Below, piece after piece: positions 24,101 to 32,982 of a stretch of 32,982 bases of DNA. The stretch's first letter is position 1; each line of letters begins with the position of its first letter. The notes under the pieces are model-generated. The model was not told where the DNA came from and did not search any database. It was given only the letters and a program-made list of their open reading frames with translations. The stretch covers positions 1 through 32,982 of the forward strand of contig JAFUNB010000033.1 in NCBI GenBank assembly GCA_017482345.1. Reading direction: 5' to 3'. This stretch comes from Oscillibacter sp. Its GTDB lineage: Bacteria; Bacillota; Clostridia; Oscillospirales; Oscillospiraceae. The position numbers and the translations under genes were made by a program.

Positions 24101-24142
24101 GCTGGTTTGCATCGGAGTTGGAGATACGAAATATCGCAAATC

Positions 24143-24173
24143 AAGCAGCCGTCCATTCAGGACGGCTGCTTTT
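24143..24173 (+). terminator. Terminator of the HIT gene
   Basis: AAGCAGCCGTCC pairs with GGACGGCTGCTT around ATTCA and continues into a short T run. Confidence 0.88.
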
Positions 24174-24208
24174 GTCAAGTTAGGAGTTTGTGAGAAAATT
24201 ATCGTTGA

Positions 24209-24237
24209 TTGACAAAGGAAACCCCTCGTGATACCCT
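24209..24237 (+). promoter_or_regulatory. Promoter of the riboswitch-permease unit
   Basis: Perfect TTGACA (24209-24214), 17 bases, TACCCT (24232-24237). The -10 is poor but is preceded by TGA, giving an extended form. Confidence 0.6.
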
Positions 24238-24244
24238 GAAGATA

Positions 24245-24340
24245 CCAAGAGGGAGTAGCTTGCGCGCAAGCGTCATGTGGTTCGTCATCACAGCTGAAAG
24301 GCTCGGGCCATGTGGTAAGAAGCGAGACTTTTGCCGTGAA
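24245..24340 (+). ncRNA. yybP-ykoY-type (Mn2+) riboswitch
   Basis: The leader has the conserved 5' block AGGGAGTAGC (24250-24259) followed by a GC-rich hairpin (TTGCGCGCAA). The middle holds CGTCAT repeated, then GGCTCGGGCC. The 3' block GCGAGACTTTTGCC (24322-24335) matches the other side of the yybP-ykoY manganese aptamer. That 3' block is also the 5' arm of the terminator, the usual way this riboswitch works: metal binding sequesters it and prevents termination. Assignment is by recognition of these blocks, not by a covariance-model search. Confidence 0.75.
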
Positions 24341-24367
24341 CCGTTACGGCAGGAGTCTTTTTATTTT
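24325..24367 (+). terminator. Riboswitch expression-platform terminator
   Basis: GACT and TTGCCGT pair with ACGGCA and AGTC around GAACCGTT, followed by a long T/A run. The 5' arm overlaps the aptamer 3' block. Confidence 0.82.
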
Positions 24368-24402
24368 TGCGTGTTAAGCGCTGCAGGGAAGGAGTTGTTT
24401 GC

Positions 24403-25671
24403 GTGAAGACTTTCGCGCTGATCGTGTTTATCGCAGTTTACGCCATGTTGCTGCTGCTGCCCAAGTACCGGGCGTATGTGGCGCTGGGGGCCGCGGCCAT
24501 CTTTATTGCGCTGGGCATCGTCCCGGCAGGGGAGGCCGCCGCCGCGGTGGACTGGAACGTGCTTTTGATGCTGGCGGGCACCATGGGTACCGTGGACCTG
24601 TTTATCCGCTCCAATATGCCGAACCGCCTGTCGGACTATCTGGTGCGGGCTCTGCCCAACGTGAAGGCGCTCATCATCGTGCTGGCGCTGTTCGCGGGAC
24701 TCGTCTCTGCCTTTGTGGACAACGTGGCCACGGTGCTGATGCTGGCGCCTGTGGGCGTGGCGATCGCACAGAAGCTGAAGATCTCTCCTGTGAGTATGAT
24801 CCTGGCCATCGCCGTCTCTTCCAACCTGCAGGGTGCGGCCACACTGGTGGGTGACACCACATCCATTCTGCTGGGCAGCCATATGGGTCTGGATTTTGCC
24901 GACTTTTTTATCTATGAGGGTAAACCCGGTATGTTCTGGGTGGTGCAGATTGGCGCGCTGGCTACGATTCCCGTGATGATGTTCCTGTTCCGGAAAGAGA
25001 GCGGCGAGATCGATTCCGACTATCTGACTCCGGTAAAGGATCCCGTTCCCACTGTGCTGCTGGTAGGCACGGTGCTGACCCTGATCGCGGCGTCCTTCCT
25101 GCCGGAAAAGCCCGCGCTGACCAACGGCATCATCTGCATGGCCTATCTGATCATTGGTCTTGTCATCGCGTGCGTGAAAGACCACGGCGCCAAGCTGGTC
25201 AAGGACGTGATCCTTGGCATCGACTATGTGACGCTCCTGCTGCTGGCCGGACTGTTCCTGGTGATCGACGGCGTGAACCGCGTGGGTATCATCAGCGACA
25301 TCAGCCGGATCATCGCCAGTCTCGGCGGCGGAAACCTGTTCCTGACCTATACGATTGTCGTCTGGTTCTCGGTGCTGGCCTCCGCCTTCATCGATAACAT
25401 TCCCTATACGGCCACCATGCTGCCGGTAGTAGGCGGTGTGGCTGCGTCTCTGGGTGTGGATCAGGCGGTTCTGTGCTTCGGCCTGCTGTGCGGCGCCACG
25501 CTGGGCGGCAACCTGACTCCCGTGGGCGCCTCCGCCAACATTGCTGCTGGCGGCATCCTCCGCAAGGCTGGCTATGAAGTCACCACAAAGCAGTTCATGC
25601 GGATCGGCGTGCCCTTCACACTGGCCGCGGTCATGACCGGATATCTGCTGATCTGGTTCATTTTCACCTGA
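24403..25671 (+). CDS. ArsB/NhaD-like (ion transporter superfamily) permease behind a Mn2+ riboswitch
   Basis: A 422-residue polytopic membrane protein with about eleven hydrophobic segments and the two inverted halves of the ArsB/NhaD/SLC13 fold. Half one has the hairpin block SAFVDNVATVLMLAPV and NLQGAATLVGDTTSILLG. Half two has SAFIDNIPYTATMLPVV and GATLGGNLTPVGASAN, with an Asn-Xaa-Xaa-(Thr/Ala) type ion site in each. Family members move Na+/H+, arsenite, citrate or dicarboxylates. The manganese-type riboswitch upstream points instead to metal homeostasis, possibly Mn2+ export; that is inference. The start is GTG at 24403, with GGAAGGAG (24387-24394) eight bases upstream; an earlier ATG-type start would lie in the terminator tail. 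A strong terminator follows. Confidence 0.85.
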   Translation: MKTFALIVFIAVYAMLLLLPKYRAYVALGAAAIFIALGIVPAGEAAAAVDWNVLLMLAGTMGTVDLFIRSNMPNRLSDYLVRALPNVKALIIVLALFAGLVSAFVDNVATVLMLAPVGVAIAQKLKISPVSMILAIAVSSNLQGAATLVGDTTSILLGSHMGLDFADFFIYEGKPGMFWVVQIGALATIPVMMFLFRKESGEIDSDYLTPVKDPVPTVLLVGTVLTLIAASFLPEKPALTNGIICMAYLIIGLVIACVKDHGAKLVKDVILGIDYVTLLLLAGLFLVIDGVNRVGIISDISRIIASLGGGNLFLTYTIVVWFSVLASAFIDNIPYTATMLPVVGGVAASLGVDQAVLCFGLLCGATLGGNLTPVGASANIAAGGILRKAGYEVTTKQFMRIGVPFTLAAVMTGYLLIWFIFT

Positions 25672-25676
25672 TACAT

Positions 25677-25713
25677 GAAAAAACAGCGTCCGAAGTTCGG
25701 ACGCTGTTTTTTT
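25677..25713. terminator. Bidirectional terminator between the permease and SLH genes
   Basis: AAAAAACAGCGTCCGAA pairs with TTCGGACGCTGTTTTTT, with T runs on both strands. Confidence 0.94.
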
Positions 25714-25721
25714 GCTGCATA

Positions 25722-27137
25722 TCAGAACTGAATGACCTCTTCCTGGGGATCGACGATCTCCTCACCCTCAGGCAGTTCCTGGAACTGGGAGAAATCCGGC
25801 CAGTCGATGACCACATCGTCGCCGGTCTTCTTGATGGTCATGAGCATGTCGTAATCATAGTCCATGACCATGGCGATGGTGTTGCCCGCCTCATCCAGCG
25901 GGATTGGCGTCTCCACAGAGGCGGAGAACACCATCTCCATCTTCTTCAGCTGTCCCTTGCGGATGGTGTAGATGGATTTGATGGCGCCGTACTTTACGCC
26001 CAGCTCCTCGTCCAGCGCGGCGATCTCCATGGCACCGGTCATGGCACCGCCCAGGTTTTCGCGGATGACCAGCGTGTAGATCATGTTGCTGCCCTGTTTT
26101 TCCTCGGTGATGGACTCGATCATGGCCAGACCGCTGACGTTCATGGCGCTGGGCTCCACTGCGCCGACATCCTCGAGAGAATCCAGCTCCCCACCGGCAG
26201 GCACCTTATACATGACCTTTTCATCGCCATACTCCGCAGACTGATAGATCCAGCCGTCCTTCATCCAGGTGCCGACCGTCATATCCAGGCCGTCTGTCTG
26301 GGTTTCGACGATATAAGCCAGCTCCGGCTGGGCCTTGTTCTCCTCATCGACCCGCATAGCCATGGTGCCGGCGCTGGAGGTTGTGCTCTCAATGAGAATA
26401 CCAAGCTCTTCCACGGAGGTCTTCATGTCCATCGTCATGTTGATGTCCATTTCCATGGCGTCGTCCTCAAAGTCCTCCATAGCGGCCTGCATAGCGCGGT
26501 AAGCCTCGATGGTCTTGGTCATGGGCTTTGCGTCCTTGGAGTCGATTGCGCCGCTCTTAATGAGGCTGTCCAGGAGGTAGGTGCTGCCGTCGGCCAGATC
26601 GGCGGCCAGCCCCTGATAGGTCAGAGCTGCCAGATCATCCCGCAGGAAGGTTCCGGTAAACAAAATGGGATCGTAAAAGCCTTTTTCCTGGGCAAAGGTC
26701 AGGCACTCGGAATACTGGAAATCCTTGCCGTCCTCATAGCCCAGCGCCCGCAGCAGGAAGGCGCAGTACATTCTGGCGCTGCATGCGCTGGCGGAGCCGA
26801 AGGTGGTGGCAGTGGTTCCCTTGGTGATGCCGTTGGTATACAGCCAGGCCACAGCAGGGGAGGCAGTAGGACTGACATCCGTGAAGGGATGGGAGATCTC
26901 GCCCGCCTCATAGGCGGCCTTGGCGCTCTCCTCAGCGCCATAGAGCCGCACCAGCATGATGGCGGCCTCAGAGCGTTTGGGAGCGCGGTCCAGCTCATAT
27001 CCGGCGGAGGTCCCCCGGAACATGCCAATTGCGGCCAGATCGTCCGCCACAGCGTCAAAATCCGAGGCGGCGGCGGTAACAGTCAGTGCCGCTGTCAAAC
27101 ACAGCACAACAGCAAACATTGTCAAAAAACGCTTCAT
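25722..27137 (-). CDS. Exported S-layer-homology domain protein
   Basis: A 471-residue secreted protein. Residues 1-24 are a signal peptide (MKRFLTMFAVVLCLTAALTV) with a likely AAA-S cleavage. Residues 25 to about 200 hold two to three SLH-type repeats, the clearest being FTDVSPTASPAVAWLYTNG followed by ITKGTTATTFGSASACSARM. Such repeats bind pyruvylated cell-wall polymers. The C-terminal 270 residues are beta-rich and start with MEMDINMTMDMK; they resemble LppX/LolA-like domains of DUF6612-type proteins, but I cannot assign a ligand. The last residues are acidic (EGEEIVDPQEE). AAGGAG precedes the ATG at 27137; the longer frame upstream has no ribosome site. It is monocistronic, with its own promoter and terminator. 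Confidence 0.85.
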   Translation of the reverse strand: MKRFLTMFAVVLCLTAALTVTAAASDFDAVADDLAAIGMFRGTSAGYELDRAPKRSEAAIMLVRLYGAEESAKAAYEAGEISHPFTDVSPTASPAVAWLYTNGITKGTTATTFGSASACSARMYCAFLLRALGYEDGKDFQYSECLTFAQEKGFYDPILFTGTFLRDDLAALTYQGLAADLADGSTYLLDSLIKSGAIDSKDAKPMTKTIEAYRAMQAAMEDFEDDAMEMDINMTMDMKTSVEELGILIESTTSSAGTMAMRVDEENKAQPELAYIVETQTDGLDMTVGTWMKDGWIYQSAEYGDEKVMYKVPAGGELDSLEDVGAVEPSAMNVSGLAMIESITEEKQGSNMIYTLVIRENLGGAMTGAMEIAALDEELGVKYGAIKSIYTIRKGQLKKMEMVFSASVETPIPLDEAGNTIAMVMDYDYDMLMTIKKTGDDVVIDWPDFSQFQELPEGEEIVDPQEEVIQF

Positions 27138-27189
27138 AGCAAAACTCCTTTCCAGATGCAAACGGGAAAACTCCCAGTTTTCTATATTT

Positions 27190-27218
27190 ATCGTACTGCG
27201 GAGCGAAGAGAACGTCAA
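27190..27218 (-). promoter_or_regulatory. Promoter of the SLH-domain gene
   Basis: On the minus strand TTGACG (27213-27218), 17 bases, TACGAT (27190-27195). The start codon lies about 50 bases downstream. Confidence 0.6.
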
Positions 27219-27234
27219 GTTAAATAAGTTGGAG

Positions 27235-27263
27235 TGGAAATCCGGCAAAAAATCAGGTATAAT
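27235..27263 (+). promoter_or_regulatory. Promoter of comEC-holA-rnmV
   Basis: TGGAAA (27235-27240), 17 bases, perfect TATAAT (27258-27263). Confidence 0.7.
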
Positions 27264-27304
27264 ATTTGCGTTTTTATGTGTCACGTCAGAAAGGGGAGAG
27301 GCGC

Positions 27305-29548
27305 ATGCGGAAATTGGCGTATTTTGCGTTCTCATTTTCCGCGGCTATCTTTCTAGCCCAGTATTTATTGGCCTATGAATCTCTGCTCCGGGCCATGGCC
27401 GCCGCATTGGCAGCGGCCTGCGGCGCGCTGTTTCTGCCTGACGCGTGGCGCAGGCGGTTGCTGCTGATCGGTGTGGGCGCGTCGCTGGCCTTTGGCTATA
27501 ACTGGCTGTATACCCGCCAGGTACAGCTGCCGGCAGAGCGGTTGGCTGACACGGACGCCGTCGTCACCATGATACTGCAGGACTATGCCGTAGCCGGCGC
27601 GTACGGCGGGAAAGTCACTGTGAAGATCGAAGGCGTGCCCGGAAAGGCCGTTTACTACGGCGATGATGGCATGCTTGATCTGCGGCCCGGCCAGACGCTG
27701 ACCGGCAGTGTCCATCTGAAAAGTGCCGCCCAGATCCGGGATGACGATGTCACCTCATTCACCTCCAAAGGCGTCTTTCTGCTGGCCTATAACCGGGGAG
27801 AGATGATCGCGGAACAGGGCTCGGCGAACTCGGTCCGCTGGTGGCCGGCGCGGATGGGCAGAGCCATGCGGACGCAGATTAACCGCCTGTTTTCCGGTGA
27901 TACGGCTGGATTCCTGACAGCTATCCTCACCGGCGACAAGTCCGGTATCTCGGAGCGGTCCTCCATCGCCATGTCGGAGGCCGGTATCTATCACATTCTG
28001 GCGGTGTCCGGCATGCACTGCATGTTTCTGGCGGAGATGGCCATCGGCCTTCTGGGACGACACCGAAAAAGAATGGTGGCAGCGTGGACGCTGCCCATGC
28101 TGGTGTTTTACGCCCTGCTGACCGGCGGAAGTCCGTCGGTGGTGCGGGCCGGCGTCATGCTGGGTCTACTGCTGTCGGCGCCTCTATTTGGCCGGGACAG
28201 CGACGGTCCCACGTCCCTCTCCGCCGCGCTGCTGCTCATTCTTTTGAAGAACCCATTCGCCGCCGCTTCGGTCAGTCTGCAGCTGTCTTTTGCGGCTATG
28301 GCGGGCATCATTCTGGTGTCCAGCCAGATGAACCGATTGCTGCTGGGCGGCAGAAAGCACGGAAAGCTGTATCGCTTTACAGCGTCCAGCGTTTCTGCAA
28401 CTGCCGGTGCGACGTTGTTCACGCTGCCACTCAGCGGCTGGTATTTCGGCACACTGGTGCTCATTTCTCCCGTTGCGAACCTCCTGTGCCTGTGGTGTGC
28501 CAGCATTGTATTTATGCTGGGTCTGACAGCGGTGATGCTGTCGTTCCTGTGGCTGCCGCTGGGCGCTGTTGTTGGATTTGTGCCACGGCTTCTCGTTGTT
28601 TATATTCTGCGTATGGCGGGACTGTTGGCTGCGGTTCCGTATCACGCGCTGTATTTCTCAAATCCCTATCTGAAATTCTGGCTGGCGTTTTTCTACATTC
28701 TGCTGGCAGTTGTCTGTTTCTCCAGACAAAAACGGCGGGCCAGCTATGGTCTTGCGGCAGTGCTTGCGGCTGTGACTCTGGTGTGCACGGTGTATCTGGG
28801 CGCCGCCCGCTTCCGGGAAGGTAAACTGCACATCATGGCACTGGACGTGGGGCAGGGGCAGAGTGTTCTGCTGTCCTCCGGCGATGCTTACGCCCTCGTG
28901 GACTGCGGCGGCGGCAACAGCTGGTATGACGCAGGACAGATCGCTGCCGGACAGCTGCACACCATGGGCTGCCGGGAGCTGGATTATCTGGTTCTGACCC
29001 ACTACGATTCTGACCATGTAAATGGACTTTCCGGCCTGCTGGCCCGGATGCCGGTGGATGTCATTCTGGCGCCGGAGCAGGCAGACGAGGATGGCTTGCA
29101 GGCAGAGATTCTGGCCCTGGCCGCCGACTATAAAACGGAAGTCCGGTTTGTGGAAACGATTTCCACTCACGCACTTGGCGAAGCAGAGCTGACGCTTTAT
29201 CCGCCGGTGGGGGAGGGCGGCGACAACGAGCGGGGAATTGCCGCGCTCTGTACTGCCGGAGACTATGACCTGCTCATCACCGGCGATCTGGACATGGCTG
29301 GTGAGCGGCAGCTGCTGGAGCGGTACAATCTGCCGGATATCGAGATGCTGATGGTGGGCCACCATGGCTCCAAATACTCCACTTCTGAAGAATTGCTGAC
29401 CGCGCTGACGCCGGAAACGGCTATCGTCAGCTGCGGCTCCAACAGCTACGGCCACCCGACGGAGGAGACCCTGCGCCGTCTGGTGACCCACGGGGCGGAA
29501 CTGTTCCGCACCGACCTGCAGGGCACCATTCACTTCACCCTGAACTGA
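27305..29548 (+). CDS. comEC: ComEC/Rec2 family competence protein
   Basis: A 747-residue DNA-uptake channel protein. Three membrane spans at the start are followed by an OB-like DUF4131 region (about residues 70-160). The multi-span Competence domain comes next, with FLTAILTGDKSGISERSS and GIYHILAVSGMHCMFL, the family hallmark. The C-terminal metallo-beta-lactamase-like domain (from about residue 510) contains LDVGQGQSVLLSS, LVLTHYDSDHVNGL for metal binding, LITGDLDMAGE and VGHHGSKYSTSEELL; it is thought to degrade the non-transported strand. All three domains are present, so the protein looks functional. The ATG at 27305 follows GGGGAGAGG. comEC is followed by holA, as in B. subtilis. Other competence genes are not in the window, so natural transformation cannot be claimed. 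Confidence 0.94.
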   Translation: MRKLAYFAFSFSAAIFLAQYLLAYESLLRAMAAALAAACGALFLPDAWRRRLLLIGVGASLAFGYNWLYTRQVQLPAERLADTDAVVTMILQDYAVAGAYGGKVTVKIEGVPGKAVYYGDDGMLDLRPGQTLTGSVHLKSAAQIRDDDVTSFTSKGVFLLAYNRGEMIAEQGSANSVRWWPARMGRAMRTQINRLFSGDTAGFLTAILTGDKSGISERSSIAMSEAGIYHILAVSGMHCMFLAEMAIGLLGRHRKRMVAAWTLPMLVFYALLTGGSPSVVRAGVMLGLLLSAPLFGRDSDGPTSLSAALLLILLKNPFAAASVSLQLSFAAMAGIILVSSQMNRLLLGGRKHGKLYRFTASSVSATAGATLFTLPLSGWYFGTLVLISPVANLLCLWCASIVFMLGLTAVMLSFLWLPLGAVVGFVPRLLVVYILRMAGLLAAVPYHALYFSNPYLKFWLAFFYILLAVVCFSRQKRRASYGLAAVLAAVTLVCTVYLGAARFREGKLHIMALDVGQGQSVLLSSGDAYALVDCGGGNSWYDAGQIAAGQLHTMGCRELDYLVLTHYDSDHVNGLSGLLARMPVDVILAPEQADEDGLQAEILALAADYKTEVRFVETISTHALGEAELTLYPPVGEGGDNERGIAALCTAGDYDLLITGDLDMAGERQLLERYNLPDIEMLMVGHHGSKYSTSEELLTALTPETAIVSCGSNSYGHPTEETLRRLVTHGAELFRTDLQGTIHFTLN

Positions 29549-29558
29549 GGAGATATGC

Positions 29559-30614
29559 ATGGCATACGCAAAAAAAGCTCCCAAGGCCAACGAGGCCTTC
29601 CAAAAACTGAAAAATGATCTCGCCGAGGGCACGCTGGGCTGTGCCTACATCTTCTACGGAGAGGAGAGCTATCTGCGGGAATACTATCTGGGCGAGCTGC
29701 GCAAGGTGCTGGTGCCCGCCGGCTTTGAGGAGTTCAACTACCATCGGCTGGAGGGCAAGGACCTGACGGTGCAGACTCTCTCTGAGATGGCGGAGGCCAT
29801 GCCCATGCTGGCGGAGCGCACCCTCATCGTAGTGACGGATTACGACATCTTCAAGCTGAACGAGGAACAGCGGGAGAAGATGATCGCCTTCCTGGACGAT
29901 ATCCCGCCCTACTGCTGCGTGGTATTTGTATACGATACCGTTGCCTACAAGCCCAACAAGACGCTGAAAAAGCTTTGCAAAGCAGTCAGCGACCACGTGG
30001 AAGCCGTGGAGTTCCGGGCCGCTGAGAACAGCGATCTCATCAGCTGGATTACCCGCCGGTTCAAGGCCCTGGGCAAGGAGATCGACCGCCAGACGGCGGA
30101 GTATCTCATCTTCACCTGCGGCGGTCTCATGACCGGTCTGGTGCCGGAGATCACGAAGATCGGCACCTACGCCAAGGGCAAGGCCATCACACAGAAGGAC
30201 ATCGACGCCGTAGCGGATCCCGTCCTGTCCGCGGAGGTGTTTAAGCTCTCCGACGCGGTGCTGCAGGGGGACTATGACCGGGCGGCCGGAATTTTAGGAG
30301 ACCTTCTGAAAATGCAGACGGAGCCTATCATGATTCTGGCGGCGCTGGGCAGCCAGCTGCGGCGCATTTACACCGCCCGCATGGCCATTGACAGCGGTAA
30401 GGACAAGTACTGGCTCATGGAGCTGTGGGACATGAAGAGCGACTATCCGGCAAAGCTGCTGCTTGCCTCCGCCAAAAAGACCACCGCCGCCTGGTGCTCT
30501 GACGCGGTGAAGATGTGCCAGGTACTGGACCGCCGCATGAAGAGCGAAAAGGGCATTGATTCCGCCGGCGAGCTGAAGCTGCTGCTGGTGCGTCTGGGGG
30601 CCAAGCGGAAATGA
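29559..30614 (+). CDS. holA: DNA polymerase III subunit delta
   Basis: A 351-residue clamp-loader delta subunit, the wrench that opens the beta clamp during loading. The N-terminal AAA+-like domain starts around AYIFYGEESYLREYYL, where the degenerate P-loop region lies. ALPMLAER-type residues (EAMPMLAERTLIVV) form the clamp-interacting segment expected in delta. The middle has the FVYDTVAYKPNKTLKKL block and the C-terminal collar domain ends with SAGELKLLLVRLG. GAGG precedes the ATG at 29559, ten bases after comEC. The stop overlaps rnmV by four bases (ATGA), so the three genes form one transcript. Confidence 0.93.
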   Translation: MAYAKKAPKANEAFQKLKNDLAEGTLGCAYIFYGEESYLREYYLGELRKVLVPAGFEEFNYHRLEGKDLTVQTLSEMAEAMPMLAERTLIVVTDYDIFKLNEEQREKMIAFLDDIPPYCCVVFVYDTVAYKPNKTLKKLCKAVSDHVEAVEFRAAENSDLISWITRRFKALGKEIDRQTAEYLIFTCGGLMTGLVPEITKIGTYAKGKAITQKDIDAVADPVLSAEVFKLSDAVLQGDYDRAAGILGDLLKMQTEPIMILAALGSQLRRIYTARMAIDSGKDKYWLMELWDMKSDYPAKLLLASAKKTTAAWCSDAVKMCQVLDRRMKSEKGIDSAGELKLLLVRLGAKRK

Positions 30615-31213
30615 GAGCCATTAAGGAAGTCATCGTCGTAGAAGGGCGTTACGATAAAAACGCCCTGTCTCAGGTGGTGGACGCCACCATCATCACCCTT
30701 GGCGGCTTTTCCGTGTTCAACGATAAGGAGAAGCTGGCGTTTCTCCGGCGTCTTGCGGAAAAGCAAGGCGGTATGATCGTCCTGACGGACAGCGACGGCG
30801 CCGGCTTTGTCATCCGCAATTATCTCAAGGGCGCATTGCCCCGCGAGCTGGTGAAGCAGGCCTATATTCCCGATATCGCCGGCAAGGAGCGCCGCAAGCG
30901 CAAGGCCGGCAAGGAGGGCAAGCTGGGCGTGGAGGGCATGAAGCCGGAGGTGCTGCTGGAGGCCCTGCGCCGGGCCGGCGCCACTTTTCTCGATGAGGCG
31001 GACACGCCGAAGCAGAAGGGCGATCCCATCACCAAGGCGGATCTCTTTGCCATGGGTCTCTCCGGCGGAGCGGGAAGCGCCGCCAAGCGGCAGGCGCTGC
31101 TGCAAAAGCTGGAGCTGCCGGAACACCTGACTGCCAACGGCCTGCTGGAGGCGCTGAACGTGCTCTTTACCCGGGAGGAGCTGGCCGCCGCCATGGAAGA
31201 ATTGGAATTGTGA
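30611..31213 (+). CDS. rnmV: Ribonuclease M5 (Toprim domain, 5S rRNA maturation)
   Basis: A 200-residue RNase M5, which trims 5S rRNA precursors on the ribosome in low-GC Gram-positives (186 residues in B. subtilis). The Toprim metal site is visible: E12 in VIVVEGRYDKNAL and the DxD in VLTDSDGAGF. A KERRKRKAGKEGKLGVEGM segment follows, a hallmark of the family, and the C-terminal DUF4093-like domain begins near KQKGDPITKADLFAMGL. Here it sits behind holA rather than beside ksgA as in B. subtilis. The start overlaps holA as ATGA. A terminator follows the stop. Confidence 0.92.
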   Translation: MRAIKEVIVVEGRYDKNALSQVVDATIITLGGFSVFNDKEKLAFLRRLAEKQGGMIVLTDSDGAGFVIRNYLKGALPRELVKQAYIPDIAGKERRKRKAGKEGKLGVEGMKPEVLLEALRRAGATFLDEADTPKQKGDPITKADLFAMGLSGGAGSAAKRQALLQKLELPEHLTANGLLEALNVLFTREELAAAMEELEL

Positions 31214-31218
31214 TCCGA

Positions 31219-31248
31219 AAGAACTGCCCGCAGGCAGTTCTTTTTTTC
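31219..31248 (+). terminator. Terminator of the comEC-holA-rnmV operon
   Basis: AAGAACTGCC pairs with GGCAGTTCTT around CGCA, followed by seven T. Confidence 0.93.
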
Positions 31249-31285
31249 TTTCGACACGATTCGACAAATTTCCCCATTTTCCGCG

Positions 31286-31294
31286 TGCTATGCT
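31286..31294 (+). promoter_or_regulatory. Extended -10 promoter of the DUF6514 gene
   Basis: TGC-TATGCT extended -10. TCGACA lies further upstream (31261-31266), but 22 bases away, so it is not a normal -35. Confidence 0.45.
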
Positions 31295-31332
31295 GGAGTC
31301 ATAGAAAAAAGTAGGGGAGGGGACAGAAAGAA

Positions 31333-31566
31333 ATGGAGACTGTATGGTGTAAGGTCGTGGCGCAGCATGGCATGACCGTCCGCTATGAGGTATTTTCGGA
31401 CGGGGGAGACTACGGACTGCGGATCGTCTGCGGCGGCGACGTCGTGGAGATCCCGGCGCTGACAACAGAAAAAGAATCGCTTCTGGCGCTGGCGGACGCC
31501 ATGGCCCGGGGCTTTGTCACGCCGGTGACGGCCCGTGATGTGGCAGAAGACTGGCTTCTGCGTTGA
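31333..31566 (+). CDS. DUF6514 family small protein
   Basis: A 77-residue soluble protein resembling DUF6514, a Clostridia family of unknown function. It starts METVWCKVVAQ and includes RYEVFSDGGDYGLRIVCGG. The second half, TTEKESLLALADAMARG followed by FVTPVTARDVAEDWLL, fits the recurrent pattern in this family of a helix followed by a PVTA.DVVEDWL-like ending. No membrane span or metal motif is present. The ATG at 31333 has a G-rich stretch (GTAGGGGAGGGG, 31311-31322) somewhat far upstream. It stands alone between two transcription units. I cannot propose a function. Confidence 0.78.
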   Translation: METVWCKVVAQHGMTVRYEVFSDGGDYGLRIVCGGDVVEIPALTTEKESLLALADAMARGFVTPVTARDVAEDWLLR

Positions 31567-31594
31567 AATGCCTTGGAAAAAGGTGGTTTGTCCC

Positions 31595-31623
31595 TTGCAA
31601 TTTCTGTAAAGATTCTGTATACT
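31595..31623 (+). promoter_or_regulatory. glnS promoter
   Basis: TTGCAA (31595-31600), 17 bases, TATACT (31618-31623). The leader is about 37 bases, too short for a T-box. Confidence 0.8.
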
Positions 31624-31666
31624 ACATGGGATACTTTTTGTAACTTGCACAGGAGGACTGACACCT

Positions 31667-32982
<1,316 letters not shown>

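Noticed and set aside
29497-29507. GGAACTGTTCC palindrome as another LexA box
   Set aside because: The half-sites are too close for a GAAC-N4-GTTC box, and it lies inside comEC coding sequence.

Overview
This window is chromosomal DNA of an endospore-forming Firmicute, most likely a gut Oscillospiraceae (Oscillibacter/Flavonifractor-like). That placement is inferred from high-GC coding sequence with low-GC promoters, a spoIIAA-spoIIAB-sigF operon, a T-box leader, AGGAGG ribosome sites, GTG/TTG starts, and small families typical of Clostridia (DUF4358, DUF6514, DUF5662 and the TIGR03915/TIGR03916 pair). No phage, transposase, CRISPR array, rRNA or tRNA gene was found.

Layout: (1) 1-2587: the 3' part of valS, a terminator, then the forespore sigma-F operon behind what looks like a Spo0A-type promoter. 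(2) 2475-4825, minus strand: a compact operon of a 41-residue membrane protein, a radical SAM DNA-repair protein and its TIGR03915 partner. Its promoter carries two LexA-type palindromes, so it looks like an SOS-inducible repair unit. (3) 4891-9308: threonine aldolase, a DUF4358 lipoprotein, and an MBOAT/DHHW pair that probably O-acetylates an exported glycan. (4) 9307-14465: a 47-residue membrane protein divergent from pcrA, then a minus-strand operon of 3-methyladenine glycosylase, HAD phosphatase and transglutaminase-like protein. (5) 14539-19710: an EamA exporter, a TagA/WecG glycosyltransferase translationally coupled to a thymidylate kinase, a cysteine-rich membrane miniprotein, then mltG and a U32 (TrhP-like) protein. 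(6) 19746-25671: a DUF5662 gene, T-box-controlled alaS, an odd duplicated alaS 3' end with a dispersed repeat, hinT, a second inverted copy of that repeat, and a yybP-ykoY-type (Mn2+) riboswitch before an ArsB/NhaD-like permease. (7) 25722-32982: an SLH-domain exported protein, comEC-holA-rnmV, a DUF6514 gene and the 5' part of glnS.

The strongest candidate for an undescribed system is the SOS-type operon at 3332-4825. It combines dual GAAC-N4-GTTC operators around a near-consensus promoter, a first gene encoding a tiny single-span membrane protein (a format used by SOS cell-division inhibitors and toxins), and a radical SAM repair protein ending in a textbook sliding-clamp-binding peptide (QLSLF). 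Second-tier observations are the alaS 3'-end duplication, whose only three differences are all synonymous, the paired dispersed repeat around hinT, and the putative Mn2+ riboswitch in front of a transporter family not usually linked to manganese.

All calls rest on reading the sequence and knowledge of the families. No database search was possible.
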